Positions 10,760 to 23,800 of a stretch of DNA of 64,000 nt are shown here, piece by piece (position 1 is the first letter of the stretch; every line of letters starts with the position of its first letter). The DNA is taken from assembly GCA_015680685.1 (NCBI GenBank), contig MNCI01023302.1, forward strand, positions 164,145-228,144. Direction: 5' to 3'. Position numbers and translations under genes: made by a program. The stretch is from Gnetum montanum. Its lineage: Eukaryota; Streptophyta; Gnetopsida; Gnetales; Gnetaceae. The notes below the pieces were generated by a model, which was not told where the DNA came from, ran no database searches, and saw only the letters and a list, made by a program, of their open reading frames with translations.

Positions 10760-12330
10760 ATTCTTAACCCAGTGAAGAAACTATTATTTCTTTCTAGTGT
10801 CCAACCCTTGTGGTAGTTCTTGCTTGAGCAAATAAGTAAGGATGGTGTCATACCATTTTGATTAATCATGAACTTGTGCATTAATAGCCAATGCAAGGAG
10901 AAATTCATCAAGGAATTGATCAAATAAAGGGTTCTCTCTCTCTCCTTGTCATCCCATCTTAGTCGCGATAAGTGATCCACGACCACATTCTCTACACCTT
11001 TTCGATCTACCATCGTAAGATCTAACTCCTGCAAAATCACGAGCCACCATATGACACGAGGACTCACCATTGGTTTATTCATTAGAAACTAGATGGCACT
11101 ATGATCTATGTGCACAAACACTTTATATCCAAGCACATAGTGCCTGAAATTTTCTAAGGTGAAGACCACTGCCATCAACTCCTTCTCTATGGTGGTGTAG
11201 TTTAGTTGTAGTTTAGTTGTGCACTTGCAATGCTCTGGCTTGCACAATGAATGTAATATGGATGTGTTTGATCATCCATCTATGTAAGTACTGCCCCCAA
11301 AGCATAATTTGATGTATCAGTCATCACATGAAATAGTCTAAACTAGTCAGGTCCTTATAGAATGGGGGTTTTAACAAGCTTTTTTTTCAGTTTCTGGAAT
11401 GCTATTTCACATGTAGGGGTCCAAACAAATGATGCATCCTTCTTTGTCAATTCTACTAATGGCTTGGTGATTTTGAAAAAATTCTTAATGAAGCACAGAT
11501 AGTAGCCAGTATGAACAAGGAATGATCGTACTTCTTTAACTATTTTAGGTTGATGTATTATTCCTTGGATGACCCTTATTTTTTCAAGGTCCAGCTCAAT
11601 TCATACTTTTGAAATATGGTGCCTCAAGACTATGCCTTCCTAGACCATAAGATGGCTCTTTTGCCAATTGAGTTGGAGGTTTTTTTCACAAATCTCTTCA
11701 ACACTTGCTTAAGATGGTCTAGGGCTTTCTCAAACATAGCTCTGTAGGTAGAAAAACCATCCATGAAGACTTCTACCCCACTACCAATCTGTTGTTAGAA
11801 AATGCTAAGGACTAATCATTGAAATGTAACTGAGGCATTACATACATCAAATGGCATTTGATGGTAAGCAAAAGTCCCTCAAGGACTTGTGAAGGTTGTC
11901 TTTACCAGGTCTTCTAGTGTAATCTAGATTTGGTTATAACCACTATAACCATCCAGAAAGCTATAATAGTTGTGCCCAGAAATGGTGTTCAATGCTTGGT
12001 TGACAAAAGGAAATGAGAAATGATCCTTGAAAATTGTAATGTTGAGTAGCTAAAAATCAATGCACACCCATCATTTGCCTCCTTTCTTGGGTATGATCAC
12101 AAGTGAACTGACCCACTCACTATCTATGATAGGGTAGATGAATCCTACCTTGAGGAGTTGTTCAATCTCCTCTTTGACTATCTGCTTTAACTTGGGATTC
12201 AAATGTTGTTGCAGCTATCATTTCGACTTAACGATGGGGTTAGTGTATATTTGATGCAAGCATATTCTTGGATCTATCCTAGTGAGCTCAAAATATGACT
12301 AGGCAAAGGCTGCTGACTATTTTTCAACAA
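10760..12330 (-). pseudogene. Reverse transcriptase and RNase H of the Athila-like element, decayed
   Basis: The RT start reads LNPKLKQIVKEEIEQLL then VIIPKKGGK near 12,190-12,060. The catalytic box near 11,770 reads VFMDGF in place of VFMDDF, losing the second Asp by an A-to-G change. RNase H ends VDRKGVENVVVDHLSRL at about 10,990-10,940. Several stops, mostly TAG, interrupt it. Confidence 0.85.
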
Positions 12331-12808
12331 CCTTCATCAACTTTTTCTTTTGTTCTGTAGTAAGCTTGGCATTAATGATGACCGACCTTCCATTTTTTAA
12401 GAATATGTACTTAATTCCAACCGATAGTGTCTTCAATTTAAGGAGCTCTTATTTAAAATTGTTAGGAATTTCCAACTCTCCCCAATTAACATCATCATTT
12501 GCTTCTTCGAAGAGCTAGTGATGAACTTGCTTAAGTTCATCCATACTGGCAACATATTTGTACGTTAGGCCCTCAATAAGTTCCATGCATAATGTACTAC
12601 TACTAGAATAAATTGTTAGCCACTGGGTTCCTTCTTGTTTTGTGACTACTGCATACAGACACCTCTAGATTTTAGTTTTTGGTGCACACTGCTTGGATGC
12701 AGAGATAGATGTTTGCTTTACTAACCATAACTTTTACACACAATGGAACCCTAAATCGTTGTACATGATACATGGAACCCTCTTCTTCTTGATCTTTCCA
12801 AATTCATT

Positions 12809-13020
12809 TTATTTTGATATCTCCAAGGAAAGATCTCTAATGCCAATTTTGGCATCAATGGTACTTAACCTCACCCTTCCCATAATAATTAGAAAGTCCC
12901 CCTTGTAGTTCTCTACTTTGATTACTAGGAAGTCAGTGGGATCTGACCATCCACAAATGGTGGTTACAATGTCCTCTACTAGTCCCAATGGAACAGTGAT
13001 GGATTGGTCCATCAGTTCTA
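12809..13020 (-). pseudogene. Aspartic protease region of the Athila-like element
   Basis: A 67-codon open frame contains PLGLVEDI, PTDFLVIKVE, FLIIMGRVRLST and AKIGIRDLSLEI, the pattern of the retropepsin segment upstream of RT in Athila elements. The usual GRPFL is GRVRL. The protease would cut the Gag-Pol polyprotein. Confidence 0.75.
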
Positions 13021-13399
13021 GCTAGATGTTGTTCTTCTTCAAAGGAGGAAGGTTTCACATTGTGTACATCTCATGTGAGATCAGATTAACACCGAAACCA
13101 AAGTCAAGTAGAGATTTCAAAGGTTTATTCCTAGCAATTTGCAAGTATACTAGGGGACTCTCAAGATTAGCTAATTTTCTGAGTAGGTTACCAACTCAAA
13201 TCCAATCATGTATAGCATGGGTTAGCATTATAATATGGATTTGAGAGGGGTTTTGGTTTGAAGGAGACTTGGGTAGAGATGAGATAGAGGAAGGTGGATG
13301 AATAGGATTACCAACCACTAATGTGTCTGTAGGCTTTGGTGGACCATGAGGTCAAAAGAAGGATCTTTTCTTTATTTGTGATTTTGGCTTGCTTGATGA

Positions 13400-15640
13400 G
13401 TTAACCGATTACAGATTAACTACCCTTGTAGCATTTCTTTACTATGGTTGTGCAGGAAATTCACCCTGCATGGACGGAGCAGGTGATAGCTATGCAAGAG
13501 ATGGAGTAGGTGCAGTAACAGGAGGTTCATGGGGGTAGTAGGTGGCATCCCTCCTTGGATAGGATGATTAGTATACTTCACAAGGGTAGTGGTAAGGTTG
13601 GTGAGTAGCAACATGAGCAAAGGAGTCCCGTGGAGATGAAGGTTGATGAACATAGTAACCATAGGGATCTAGTTACTGGTGAGGATACTATTGTCTTAGA
13701 GATGGCAATGCCCACGATTATGGTTGCTGCCACTATTAGTACAATTCGTAAGGTTGTGGTGGAGTTCCACTTGGATAGTACTACTATGGTTGGTAGAACT
13801 GTCAAGGGTTGCCTTGTGGATAAGACAATATTTTAGGTGTTTGCCTTTGTGCAAGTTGTGGATGTAAGGCATACACCCCAGATTCCTGCAGGTGTGACAC
13901 AATTGGGCAACATCCCTTGGGGTGTTCATACTAGTACACATCACACCTGCCATCATCATTTGAGTCACTATCTATAGTCATTTCTATTGTAGCCATTTTA
14001 CCCTTACCCTTAGATATTGCACATTTAGCTTCCTTACGTCTCCAAAGCTCACACTCACCACTTTTCTCCTTGGACTCTTTATCAATTTTTAAGATAGCCT
14101 GAAATATATTGTCCATGGAGTTCCATAATTGATCAACCTTAGCCATGATTTTTTATTGCAATTTCTAGAGTGAGAAGGTTTTTTGATTAGCCACCCCATC
14201 TCTGATTAGTTCATCCTCATTGTAACAAAATTGAACCCCTCTTTTTCAAATAGATGGATCCCTGTTGTATTCTTCTACACTTTCATGTTTCCTTAGTTCT
14301 CCCTCATCCTTGGCTACTTGCTTAATTAATCTTTAAATATGATGAGTGCTTAACTCTATCAATCTCCCTTGGGCATAGACACCAAGGGTTTTCCTAGTTT
14401 TAGACTTCAACCCATCTACGATATGGTGAAGCTGATCAAGCTAAGAGTATCCATGGCCAGGACACCTATGTAGTAGAGAGTAGTAACAGCCAATAGCAGC
14501 ATTCAAGGGCTCATGATTTCCTTGTTTTCACCCTTCAATTTTTTTCTTCAAATTAGATACTCAAGAGTATGTTTGATATTTATCATTGAACAATTCCAAC
14601 ATCATACTCCACCACCTGATTGATTCTGGTTCCAAGGATCAATACTAATTTTTTTCTTCCTTTATGAGTATCCTTGGGAATAATTTTAGCTTTTGCCAGT
14701 TTTTTTCAATATTCTACAAGGCACATGCATCTTGGAAGGCCTAAAGATAATTTTGTGGATCAGCATCATATCCTTCCTCAAACCAAGGGATGTTGTTCAT
14801 GTCCAGACTTTTTATTCTGCTATCCTTCATGTGCCTTACTGGAATCCTCATAGCCTCTGCAATGTTCAACATGCCCCAAGTGGTAAGTAGAGGTTCATCA
14901 AGGTCATGCTAACGGTGCCTACAATGTTCTCTACTAGCCCTTCTCTCTTGATGATGGGCCTTTCTTGATTGCCCATTTCTTCAGTCATAACTATCCTAGT
15001 GGTCCCATTTATAGTTCTGGTCTCATCAATCACCTTCATCATGATTATTCCTTTTGCGACTACAATCTAAGCCAAATGAAGAAAAAGAAGAAGATGATGA
15101 AGGGGAATAAGAAGGAGAACTTGCTCCACATTGAAGCCTATCATCCTTCCTTTGATGCTCATGACCACAACTGTGATCATGATCTCCTTTGTCTCCCTTT
15201 TCTTAACCTGCTTCTCTAGATCCATTTTATCTCCTTTGTCCCCCTTTTCCTAATTTACTTCTCTAAATCCATTTTTTTCATTGAATCCATTTTGACTAGA
15301 ACCTAGATTATGAATTGTGGATTGTACATTCTCGTTGAGGGCTACTTGAACAAAGTTAAAGAGAGGAGAATCACTAAAGAAGTGATCACCTTCATCAATT
15401 GGGCCAAGCGAAGGTGGAAAAATATTTGATCCCTTACCCTTCACAAACTCGTGTTGGTGCTCCAGCTAACAATCCCTTAATCTTTGTGCTTTAGTGGGAT
15501 GATAATCCCTTGAGTCAAGATCTCGCATCTCATATTCTCCATGAAGATGTTGACGCTCGTGTCATACGAGCATTAGCTAGAGCATTACTAGAATAGACCG
15601 ATCAGGTGGAAACACAATGTTGCCTTCCATATTACATCAC
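13400..15640 (-). pseudogene. gag region of the Athila-like element, decayed
   Basis: The 3' part (13,680-13,420) is rich in Pro, Tyr and Gln (YVHQPSSPRDSFAH) and resembles a segment at 33,600-33,720 of the other Athila-like element, which supports the call. A Lys/Glu-rich open frame (14146-13931) lies upstream. The N-terminal half (15,640-14,300) is full of stops; I call it gag from its position between PBS and protease. Confidence 0.6.
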
Positions 15641-15914
15641 TACAAAAATTCATCTTGATGCAAGATGAAGGTGAAGTTTGGTACATACTCATTAGGATGA
15701 GCATATACCACCCAGTGCTACTGAGGCACCTGGACTACCCTAGGTGAAGATGGACTTCTGTGAGAAGAAGACATTTCATGTTAATGAACTTATGAGCAAT
15801 GTGTAGTTACGGTTTAATTCAATAATTTTTTTTTTCATAAGATTTGACTCTTAGGGTCCAAACAACAAGGTTACTAAGTTTCACTCGGTTTAGAGAGCGC
15901 ATGTAGAACTACAG

Positions 15915-15932
15915 TCTCTAGCAATGGCACCA
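15915..15932 (-). other. Primer-binding site, tRNA-Asp type
   Basis: Two bases after the 5' LTR end the minus strand reads TGGTGCCATTGCTAGAGA. This matches the tRNA-Asp complement TGGCGCCGTTGCCGGGGA known for Athila elements, apart from five changes: four C-to-T or G-to-A and one other mismatch. Confidence 0.65.
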
Positions 15933-15933
15933 A

Positions 15934-16788
15934 TGATGAGCAACGAGGTACCCCTATACCCAACCATACAAATCACAAGCATTCACGTGTGATCCAGTTG
16001 AATTCTGCAAACTATAATTACTAAGTGTGCTAGAGCCAAATAGTGTGTTTGTGTTGTCCATTTTTTGTCTTCCTAGTCCCACTTGTGGAATGTAATTGTA
16101 TGGTTAGGTGTGAGTGAAGCATAATATTTTTATTATTTTGTGTTTTTAAGAACAAAGATAAAAGTAAGAATGATTAATTGCCAAGTAAACTATGGTCTAA
16201 CCTAGCCTAACATAAGTAACCATTCCCACTTCCCAGACATATCCTGAACTTTGTGTAAACACTGTTGGGTTGTCAAATGCTAATCGTTTCTAAGCTACCA
16301 AGTGTCACATGTATGTTTGAAGGGGCCATGCTTGTATATTTTCATGAGTTTCTTGATTAATCAGAATTAATTACTGCATAAATAACATTAATGTAACTTG
16401 CATGAAGTCATAATATATCAATGCATAAGAAAGAAAGTCTCAAGTGCTGCAAGGATGAATCAAAGAGTTCATCTTTATTGCCAACACTATGGTGTGTTCA
16501 AGTATATCAATGCTTGCATAAAGATCCATTCACACGTAGACCTCCTATTGAAGGCACTTGGAACATATTCTAACTCTCAAATGGACAAACTGCAAGAGTT
16601 TCGCTACTTGATTGTCAAAAACTACTTCCAATCATGGGCCCGGGGGCTGTATTTATAGACCTGGGAGTAACCCCGCGATATCGAATGTACGATATCACTT
16701 CTTGGGCCATGATATTGTGTACCCAATATTGTATACCTGATATCATGGCCACTTTGATATCAGAGAATATGAAAAACATGATTTATCA
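15934..16788 (-). repeat. 5' LTR of the Athila-like element, 855 bp
   Basis: It is bounded by TGATAAATCA and CTCATCA on the minus strand, flanked by TTTAA on the outer side and by the PBS on the inner side. It is the full-length partner of the shortened LTR at 9099-9216. Confidence 0.85.
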
Positions 16789-16802
16789 TTTAATAATGAT
16801 GT

Positions 16803-18262
16803 GAAGATCACGCTAATCTCCCTATCTATTATATCTCTCATCCTTTCTCCAAATGTAAAACACATTACATGGACATGGAAAAATCTTACTTGGGCCTTGT
16901 CTTTGCACTTAATAAATGGAGATACCACCTACTTAGGACAAAGGTTCCTGTCATTTGTAGAGATAGTTTTTTACAAACTATTGTCACCTACTCATATGAT
17001 AATAACCACATGGAAAAATTGTAAACTCTCTTAAACAAATTTGACTTATGCTGCCTTATCCAACACTTGATTAAGGGACAAGTCACTATGGATTTTCCTA
17101 CTTCCACCCCACTCTCTAAACCATCTATTGTAACCATTCAACCTCTACTTGAGGAACTAAGGGAGAGATAATTCCTCCTCTAACTATGATGCTAAAACTT
17201 GAGGATTTTGATTCACACTTGTATTTTGATGGTGCACATGCAACCCAAGATTCAAGCATAGCTTTTTTTCTAAAATGCCAAGGTATGGATCCAATTAATC
17301 AAACTTATAAATTTAATTTTCCATGTACTAACAATATGGTAGAATACAAAGGTCTCAATTGAGGTTTGCTCTTAGCCTATTAACTTAGAATCAAAATGCT
17401 TTCTATACATGCTGATTTTGAATTAGTCATACACCAAGTAAATAATGAATACACTTGCAAACTTGAACATCTTCAATCTTATCTAGACTTAGCAAAAAAT
17501 CTAATTTCTCGGTTTGACGAATGCTTACTCACACACATCCACAACTTAGAAAACATTCCTATTGAAATGCTAGCTAATTTTTAGCTTCTTGTTAATCTAA
17601 ATTTTCTCAAGGATTATTTATCTCATTCAACACAAGATACACTTGTTACACTCATAGATACACAATGCATTAGGTTAGTTAACTTAGAAGAAGATGAACA
17701 ATATTGTAATATCATATAATACTTACAAATTGGAGATACCCCTAAATATCTATCTTATTTGCAAAAGGACACTCTTTGTAAACATTCTAAACATTTTTGT
17801 ATTGTCAATCTTGATATTTTACCTCACATCTCTACATCAAGCATTCTTCTATGTTTCATCTCAAGAGATTAGTATGACTGAAATAATATGGCCTTTCCAA
17901 AATGGAGGTTGGATCTCATAGGCTTTATCAATCCTTCATCTTCTTTTAGTCATTAGTTTATTTTAACAACTACTAAATATTTTACTAAGTCGGTTGAAGC
18001 TATTCCTTTAAGAACCACAAATTCTAAGTATGTTTGTCATTTCATTTTGGATCATATAATCACTTACTTTCATATCCCTCTCCACATCATGAATGATGAT
18101 GAACCTTAATTCAAGCATAAATAACTAGCCAAATTCTATGATCAATATCAAATTACCCAATCATTCTCAATTCCTTATTACCCATAATCTAATGGGCAAG
18201 CCAAGTCAACCAATAAATCCCTCATTTATTTACTAAGAATCATGGTTGATAAATCTCAATGC
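16803..18262 (+). pseudogene. Tat-type RNase H and integrase core (middle part of split host element)
   Basis: The frame resumes after the nested element with YYISHPFSK and MDMEKSYLGLVFALNKWRYH (about 16,830-16,925), the RT-linked RNase H. A second RNase H typical of Tat follows: LYFDGA (17,218), FPCTNNMVEYKGL (about 17,320) and LVIHQVNNEYTCKLEHL (17,423). The integrase core begins at about 17,900 (LDLIGFINPSS, then YFTKSVEAIPLR and ITQSFSIPYYP). The zinc-binding part between them is mostly missing. Many stops are present. The frame stops at about 18,262, where a 1.2-kb insert interrupts it, and continues at 19,470. Confidence 0.85.
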
Positions 18263-18265
18263 AAC

Positions 18266-19468
18266 TAATGAGGATCATAGAACTTAAAAGGAGGAATGAA
18301 TAAGTTTTTCAAATCAAAACTTATACCAACAAAAGCCATAAAATGTGGTTCACCTGCACACCTTTGGACTTTATTTCTCTCAAAATGTGGTTTAAAGGGT
18401 ACCACATCCTGTACAACTCTAAGCTCCACTTTAGAGTAATTCAATGTCACAAATCCACTCAACATGGCTAGGTCCCAACAAGCTTAGGATGTGGTTTCAA
18501 GGATCTCACAACCTTTACAAATTAAGCTTCACATGGAGTATTGTGACCCTACACCAACCATTCAATCCTAGCAGGATCCCAACAAGCTCAATGACAATGC
18601 CTTCTTACAAGAAGCACATTAACCCTAGTGGGGCAACAAGAAAGAGAAAGATAAAAAAACAAGGGTAGGATGCAATTGATTTGTTGGTTCTTATACTTTG
18701 AAGCACAATACTATATTATCACTACAACAATTCAATAGATAGTATAATGAGATACACATATATAATAGAATAATGCACACAATGATTGCTTGATACTAAC
18801 ACTTGCTTGCACACCAAAACTATTTCATTCCCAAAGAGAATGAAGTCTTCTTATAGCCTTGATGTTTCTGAAATCACCTAAAATTTCATGAAAAAACTAT
18901 CTAATGATCACTGGAGACATCTTCTTGAAGATTATGACACCTCTCTGCATAGGACTTCCAGTCAGGCGAGACGTCTCTTCTTCATGGAAGATGTCTTTGA
19001 GGAGACGTCTTCTTCACAAAGTAGACATCTACTATTTCTAAGAGACATATACTTCTAAGCAACCTCCAACTTGGCTACGACATCTTCATCATCAAGAAGA
19101 TGTCTTCTCTTAATAGTAAACATCTATTGTTTCTACAAGACGTCTTCTGTAGTTCTTCTGCACTTTGGCCAAGATGTCTTTTGCTTCTTGGAAATGTCTT
19201 CTCATCTTTTGGGCTCTGCTTATTGAGGCTTCCTTTCATTAATTTGGCTCATCCCTAATCTTGGCAAATTCTTTATTTTTCTATAGTTTTCATCTTTATT
19301 CCTACTCTCACTTAAGTCTTTGTAGTCTTCACATTTACATCTCTTTGTAGATGTCATCTCATGAACTCTCCTACATGCCCCACAAAAGCATCACACTACA
19401 CAACAATCCTTATTCTCCATTTTCCTTAATGTTTTGACATACCAAAAGGTCAAAAATTGGCATACACA
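18266..19468 (-). mobile_element. 1.2-kb insert in integrase, probably a solo LTR
   Basis: Integrase coding sequence is recognisable up to 18,262 and resumes in phase at 19,470, so the segment between is an insertion. It has no protein homology. Its outer bases (TGAGGATCATAG and ATTGGCATACACA) make an LTR-like TG...CA pair; on the minus strand it begins TGTGTATGCCAATTTTTGAC, which resembles copia LTR starts. No clear target duplication was found, so the exact ends are uncertain. Between 18,960 and 19,200 it holds repeated variants of the palindrome AGACGTCT. Confidence 0.6.
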
Positions 19469-19469
19469 G

Positions 19470-19945
19470 TTCTTCTACGTCCTTTGAGTCTACTATACTA
19501 CCTTCTAAACAACAACTAACCAAATCTCCTTCATGCTTACCTATAGATCAGAATCTATGTTGTTGGTAAAGCTAGACATGCCTTCTCTTCGGGCAACCTT
19601 GAATAATTGGATAACAAATGATGAGAATGATATCATGCATTGTATTAAGCTAGAAATACTTTAGGAATATCACAACCAAGTAGCAATTAATATCCAAAAT
19701 CATTAAGAAGCCATGTGCCATCGCCATGATGAGCATATTAGACTCAAAGACATCAAGGAAAGTAACCTTGCCCTTGGTATTTTCTTAATTCCAAGATGAC
19801 CAATTTCTCATTGTAATAGCAAGGCTCCTTCATCATCATTAAGAATCTCAACAATGGAGCATGCTACTTAGCCGATTTAGATGGGAATCAATATCTAGGC
19901 CAAGTGAAGAGGGCATACCTCAAATGATACTACATTTGAAGTTCC
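19470..19945 (+). pseudogene. Tat-type integrase C-terminal part (right part of split host element)
   Basis: It continues the 16,803-18,262 integrase after the insert: FFYVL, VYYTTF, SFMLTYRSESMLLVKLD and MPSLRATLNNWITNDEND, ending with ADLDGNQYLGQVKRAYLK and YYI near 19,930. This is the usual order of the Tat integrase tail. The stops are TGA, TAG and TAA. 3' untranslated element sequence follows. Confidence 0.85.
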
Positions 19946-20229
19946 AAAAAAAAAATTCAAGCACCATCAAGTTTTCTCTCTAACACATTTTCTATCTCAT
20001 CTATATTTTATTATACTATTTTTTTCTTTCCCTTCCTATCTCACTTTTGCTCTCTCTTTCTCTCTATTTTTTACTATTTTTATTTTTATCTCCTTCGTCA
20101 AGTTTCATCTATCTCTCCCAATCTCGTCATATCTAATTCTACTAATTTTCTTTTATATTACAATATGATGATGATATTAATCATCAATTGCCTTATGTAT
20201 TAAGAAATTATTATTTCACCATTTTCAAT

Positions 20230-20481
20230 TCCATGTGAGGGTGTGTTGAGTGTGAGTGGCACAAGGAAGGAATCAAATCTATAATGCATCAGTAATCATT
20301 AGAGCATGGGATTTAGTCATACCTTTCTTCTATTGCATAGCATGTTATTTTGGATGTATATGTGATGTCCCTCATTTCTTTCCCCAATTTTATTTTATTT
20401 TTAATTTCAAAAGTCTATTTCTCATGTCTCCTCATTCACTTTTTAATTCTTTCTCTAATTCTTTTTTCTATATCATCCCCT
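20230..20481 (+). repeat. Copy 1 of a 260-330-bp repeat unit
   Basis: Shared landmarks are GTGAGTGGCACAAGG, GGATTTAGTCATACC, CTTCTATTGCATAGCA and a T-rich tail. The same order recurs at 25,890-26,040 and three times at 50,880-51,660. A tandem pair here has been split by the copia insertion. Such arrays after pol are typical of Tat elements. Confidence 0.65.
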
Positions 20482-20486
20482 TTTCT

Positions 20487-20807
20487 TCAAGAATCTAAAT
20501 TGCCTTGGATCTATAATCTAAGTTAAAAGGAAATAAAGAACTTAGTTAGAATAAACACACTCTTTTGAAACTCTCTTCAATTCTCTTATTACTAATGAAT
20601 ATGTGCTACTACAATTATATAGGTCTTAATCTCCCAAATCATGAAGATGATCCTTATCATCTCATTTAAGGATCTTCTTAATAAAGGATGAACTAATCAT
20701 GGGATTAGGTAGGAATTATATGAATAACATTTCATATTATTTAATATAGATTTGTGGATTATATCTATCTAACTCTTTTGTGGAACATCTAATCATCATA
20801 TTCTACA
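20487..20807 (-). repeat. 3' LTR of the copia element
   Basis: It aligns along its length with 25480-25835, apart from a missing block of about 35 bp (GGATAGATTTGGAGAGATAA is only in the other copy). Substitutions are scattered throughout. Confidence 0.9.
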
Positions 20808-20820
20808 AACACCCCCTCCC

Positions 20821-23800
20821 TCACATGATGATAAGAGGTTCTACTCCAAGGAAGTCTCGGATAGATTCAAACTTCTCATGACTCAAAATCTTGGTAAAAA
20901 TATCTATCATTTGTGCTTCAATTCCATAATGTTCAATGCTAAGTATGTTATCTTGGATTAAGCTTCTGAAATTATGATGCTTGATATCTATGTGTTTGGA
21001 ACACCCATGATAGATAGGATTGTCTGCCATCGCAATAGCACTTGTGCTATATAAACAAATGAGAGATTCAAGAGCACATCCCATTTCAGTAAAAATGGAC
21101 TGGATCCATATGGCTTGAGTAACAATGTTATATGTATCTATGTAGTTTACTTCAATTGTTAAGAGGATGACAATAGTTTACTTCAATTGTTAAGAGAGCG
21201 ACTATAGTTTTCTTCTTTGATCCCTAGGAGATAAGTAATGGACCAAAGAAAAAGAAAAAACCAAAATTTGATATTCGATCTTCAAGGTCACCTCCCCAAT
21301 CTACATTAGTGTATCCTCATATCTTGAAATCTCTATGTTGATGAAATGCAATCCCATAATCTATTGTAGTTTTTAGGTATCACAAAACCTGCTTTGTAGC
21401 TTTTCAATGTGATTCATGTGGATCCTACACGAACCGGGAGGGATAATTTACAGCAAATTGGAAGTTTGAAAGTGTATTGGAAAGATACATGAGACTACCA
21501 ATAAGGGAATAGTATAAAGAAGGATTAAAGGATGGGGATGTGTCATCCTTGGTAATTTTTGTACCAAGGAAGAGTGGTGTATCTAAGGGATTACAATTAA
21601 TCATGTCAAATCTCTCAATTAAGGATTGGGAAAATTTTATTTGGAATATGGAAATTGATTTTGATCTCTAGATAACTTGAAAACCAAAAAAATAAGACAT
21701 CTTTTCAAGATCAAACATTTCAAATTCATTTTTCATGGCATTCATAAAATTATTTCCTAATGTAGTTGTAGATGAAAAATAGATTAAATCATTTACATAT
21801 AAACAAACAAAAATGTAATCATCACTAGATATCTTTTTGTATATAGTTGTTTGGGATTGAATATTGATGAATCCTTATTGCATGAAAATTGCATAAATAC
21901 ATGCATACCATGCAAGTAAAGCTTGCTTAAGCCCATATAATGCTTTATGAAGTTTGTAGACATGATTCTTCTTTCCTTCATCAATGAAACTTGGTTGTTG
22001 CTCCACATAAGCTTTTTCATTGAGAGATCCATTGAGAAATGTAGATGTCATGTCAAGTTGATAAATGGCATGACCAACCTAAGCAAAAATAGCAATAAAC
22101 ATTTGCCTAGATTCCATCCATGAAATAGAAGCAAAACTATCATCAAAATCTCTACCTTGTTGCTAGAAATTCTTTGGCCATGAGACGAGCCTTGAATTTT
22201 CTACTTCACCACATTGATTTCTTTTAATTTTAAATAATCTTACTAGATGGATAAGAAGCATGGTTCCAAGTGTTATTTTTGTGAGTTTGTAGCAACTCTT
22301 TTTCCATGGCATTAATCCAACGTTCATCCAATGTAGCTTTGACAATAGTAGAGGGTTTCATCAATCCAGCATCAGTTCCCCCAATTAACATAAGTAGCAC
22401 AAATAATTCATCATCCATGATAATGAAGAGAACATCTACAGTAGGTTCCATGTCTTGCGTTGGCCAAGCATTATCCTTCCAAAAGTGATTATGGGTCATG
22501 TGCTAATGAAATTGGGTATCCAACATTTAGGAGGTTGGATGAAAGGTACCTAACTAGGAAGAGGATGGAATCTACAATGGAGAAAAGATGGAAGACATTG
22601 TAAAGGAAGCAACTAAACTAGAGGAAAGGATGAGTGAGGAAAGTCCATGAGGGTGAGCAATGAGCAAAGTATTCTATAGAGAACCAACAAGAGTTATAGT
22701 CAAACATGAAGCAGTGACAGAAAAAGAAGTGGTTGGCATTGACTCTGTATAGTGAGGAGAAGATCCAAACGTTGTGGTTGAAATATGATCATGTGCTAGA
22801 AATGGAATGTTGGATGGGTAAATTGGATAGTTAGGATGATCATCCTAATATTGGGGATAGGCATGGGCATGGTTAAATCTGGGATGGTTGTATGGATGCA
22901 ATAGAGAAAACTAGGAAGGTAAAACTAATTTGGCCTATGCATTGCTGGTACATTCAATGTTGTTGAGAGGAGTCATTAAAGATAATGGATGCTGGTGTGG
23001 ATCTATTGATGAAGTTTCTACAAGAGGTAGTTCCAGGAAGGTTACTAGAATGCAACAATTGAAAATATTGGTTAGCATAATCATTTGGTGGCAACACGTG
23101 TGGTATCTCTATTTGCTGCATTGCATAATTTTGATTGATGGGTGTAGGTATTGTTGCAAAAATATTGTTAAAACCTTCAATGGGTGGTAACAGCTCCAAA
23201 TAGGATATGCTATTTTTTTAAAAATATTTGTTGTAAAGTTTTCTTTGGCTCTAATATCTTCATTTGACATAGGAGTAACAATGCTACTATTTTCTTTTAA
23301 AAATACATAACAGGAGTCTAAAACCTTTTTATTTTTAGAGTCATAGCATCTATAACCTTTGGTGTTAGCACATTACCCAATAAAATATTTGTACCATAAT
23401 ACAAACGGTGTTTTATCTTGAATTACCCTTGATGGCATCCTATTTAAAATGTAAATCAATGTTGCACATGCTTCTACCCAAAAATTCTTTTCTAAACCTG
23501 ACATTTGAAGCAAATACCTTGACATTTCATCCACAGTCCTATTTTTTCTCTACTATTTTATTTTTTTGTGATGTAAATGATGTGGTGGTTTGATGAATTA
23601 TCTTATTTTTCTTGCAAAATTCATCAAACTCATGTGATAAAAATTCACCACCAAGACCTGTCTAGATTTTTTTAATTGTATTATCACTTTGTTTTTCTAC
23701 TTCCACCATGTACTCTTTAAAAAATCCAAATGCTTGATCTTTTAATTTCATAGAATAACCCTAGGTAAATATTGAAAAATCATCCACTATGATCAACATA

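Larger units (their letters stand above)
9099..16788 (-). mobile_element. Athila-like Ty3/gypsy element inserted into a Tat-type pol gene
   Basis: Reading on the minus strand: 5' LTR (16788-15934), PBS, gag, protease, RT, RNase H, integrase, PPT and a shortened 3' LTR (9216-9099). The LTR termini are TGATAAATCA and CTCATCA. A 5-bp target duplication TTTAA lies at 9094-9098 and 16789-16793. The host reading frame continues across the site, so the insertion is well defined. All protein frames contain stops. There is no post-pol env-like ORF in this copy: integrase ends about 340 bp from the 3' LTR. Confidence 0.9.
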
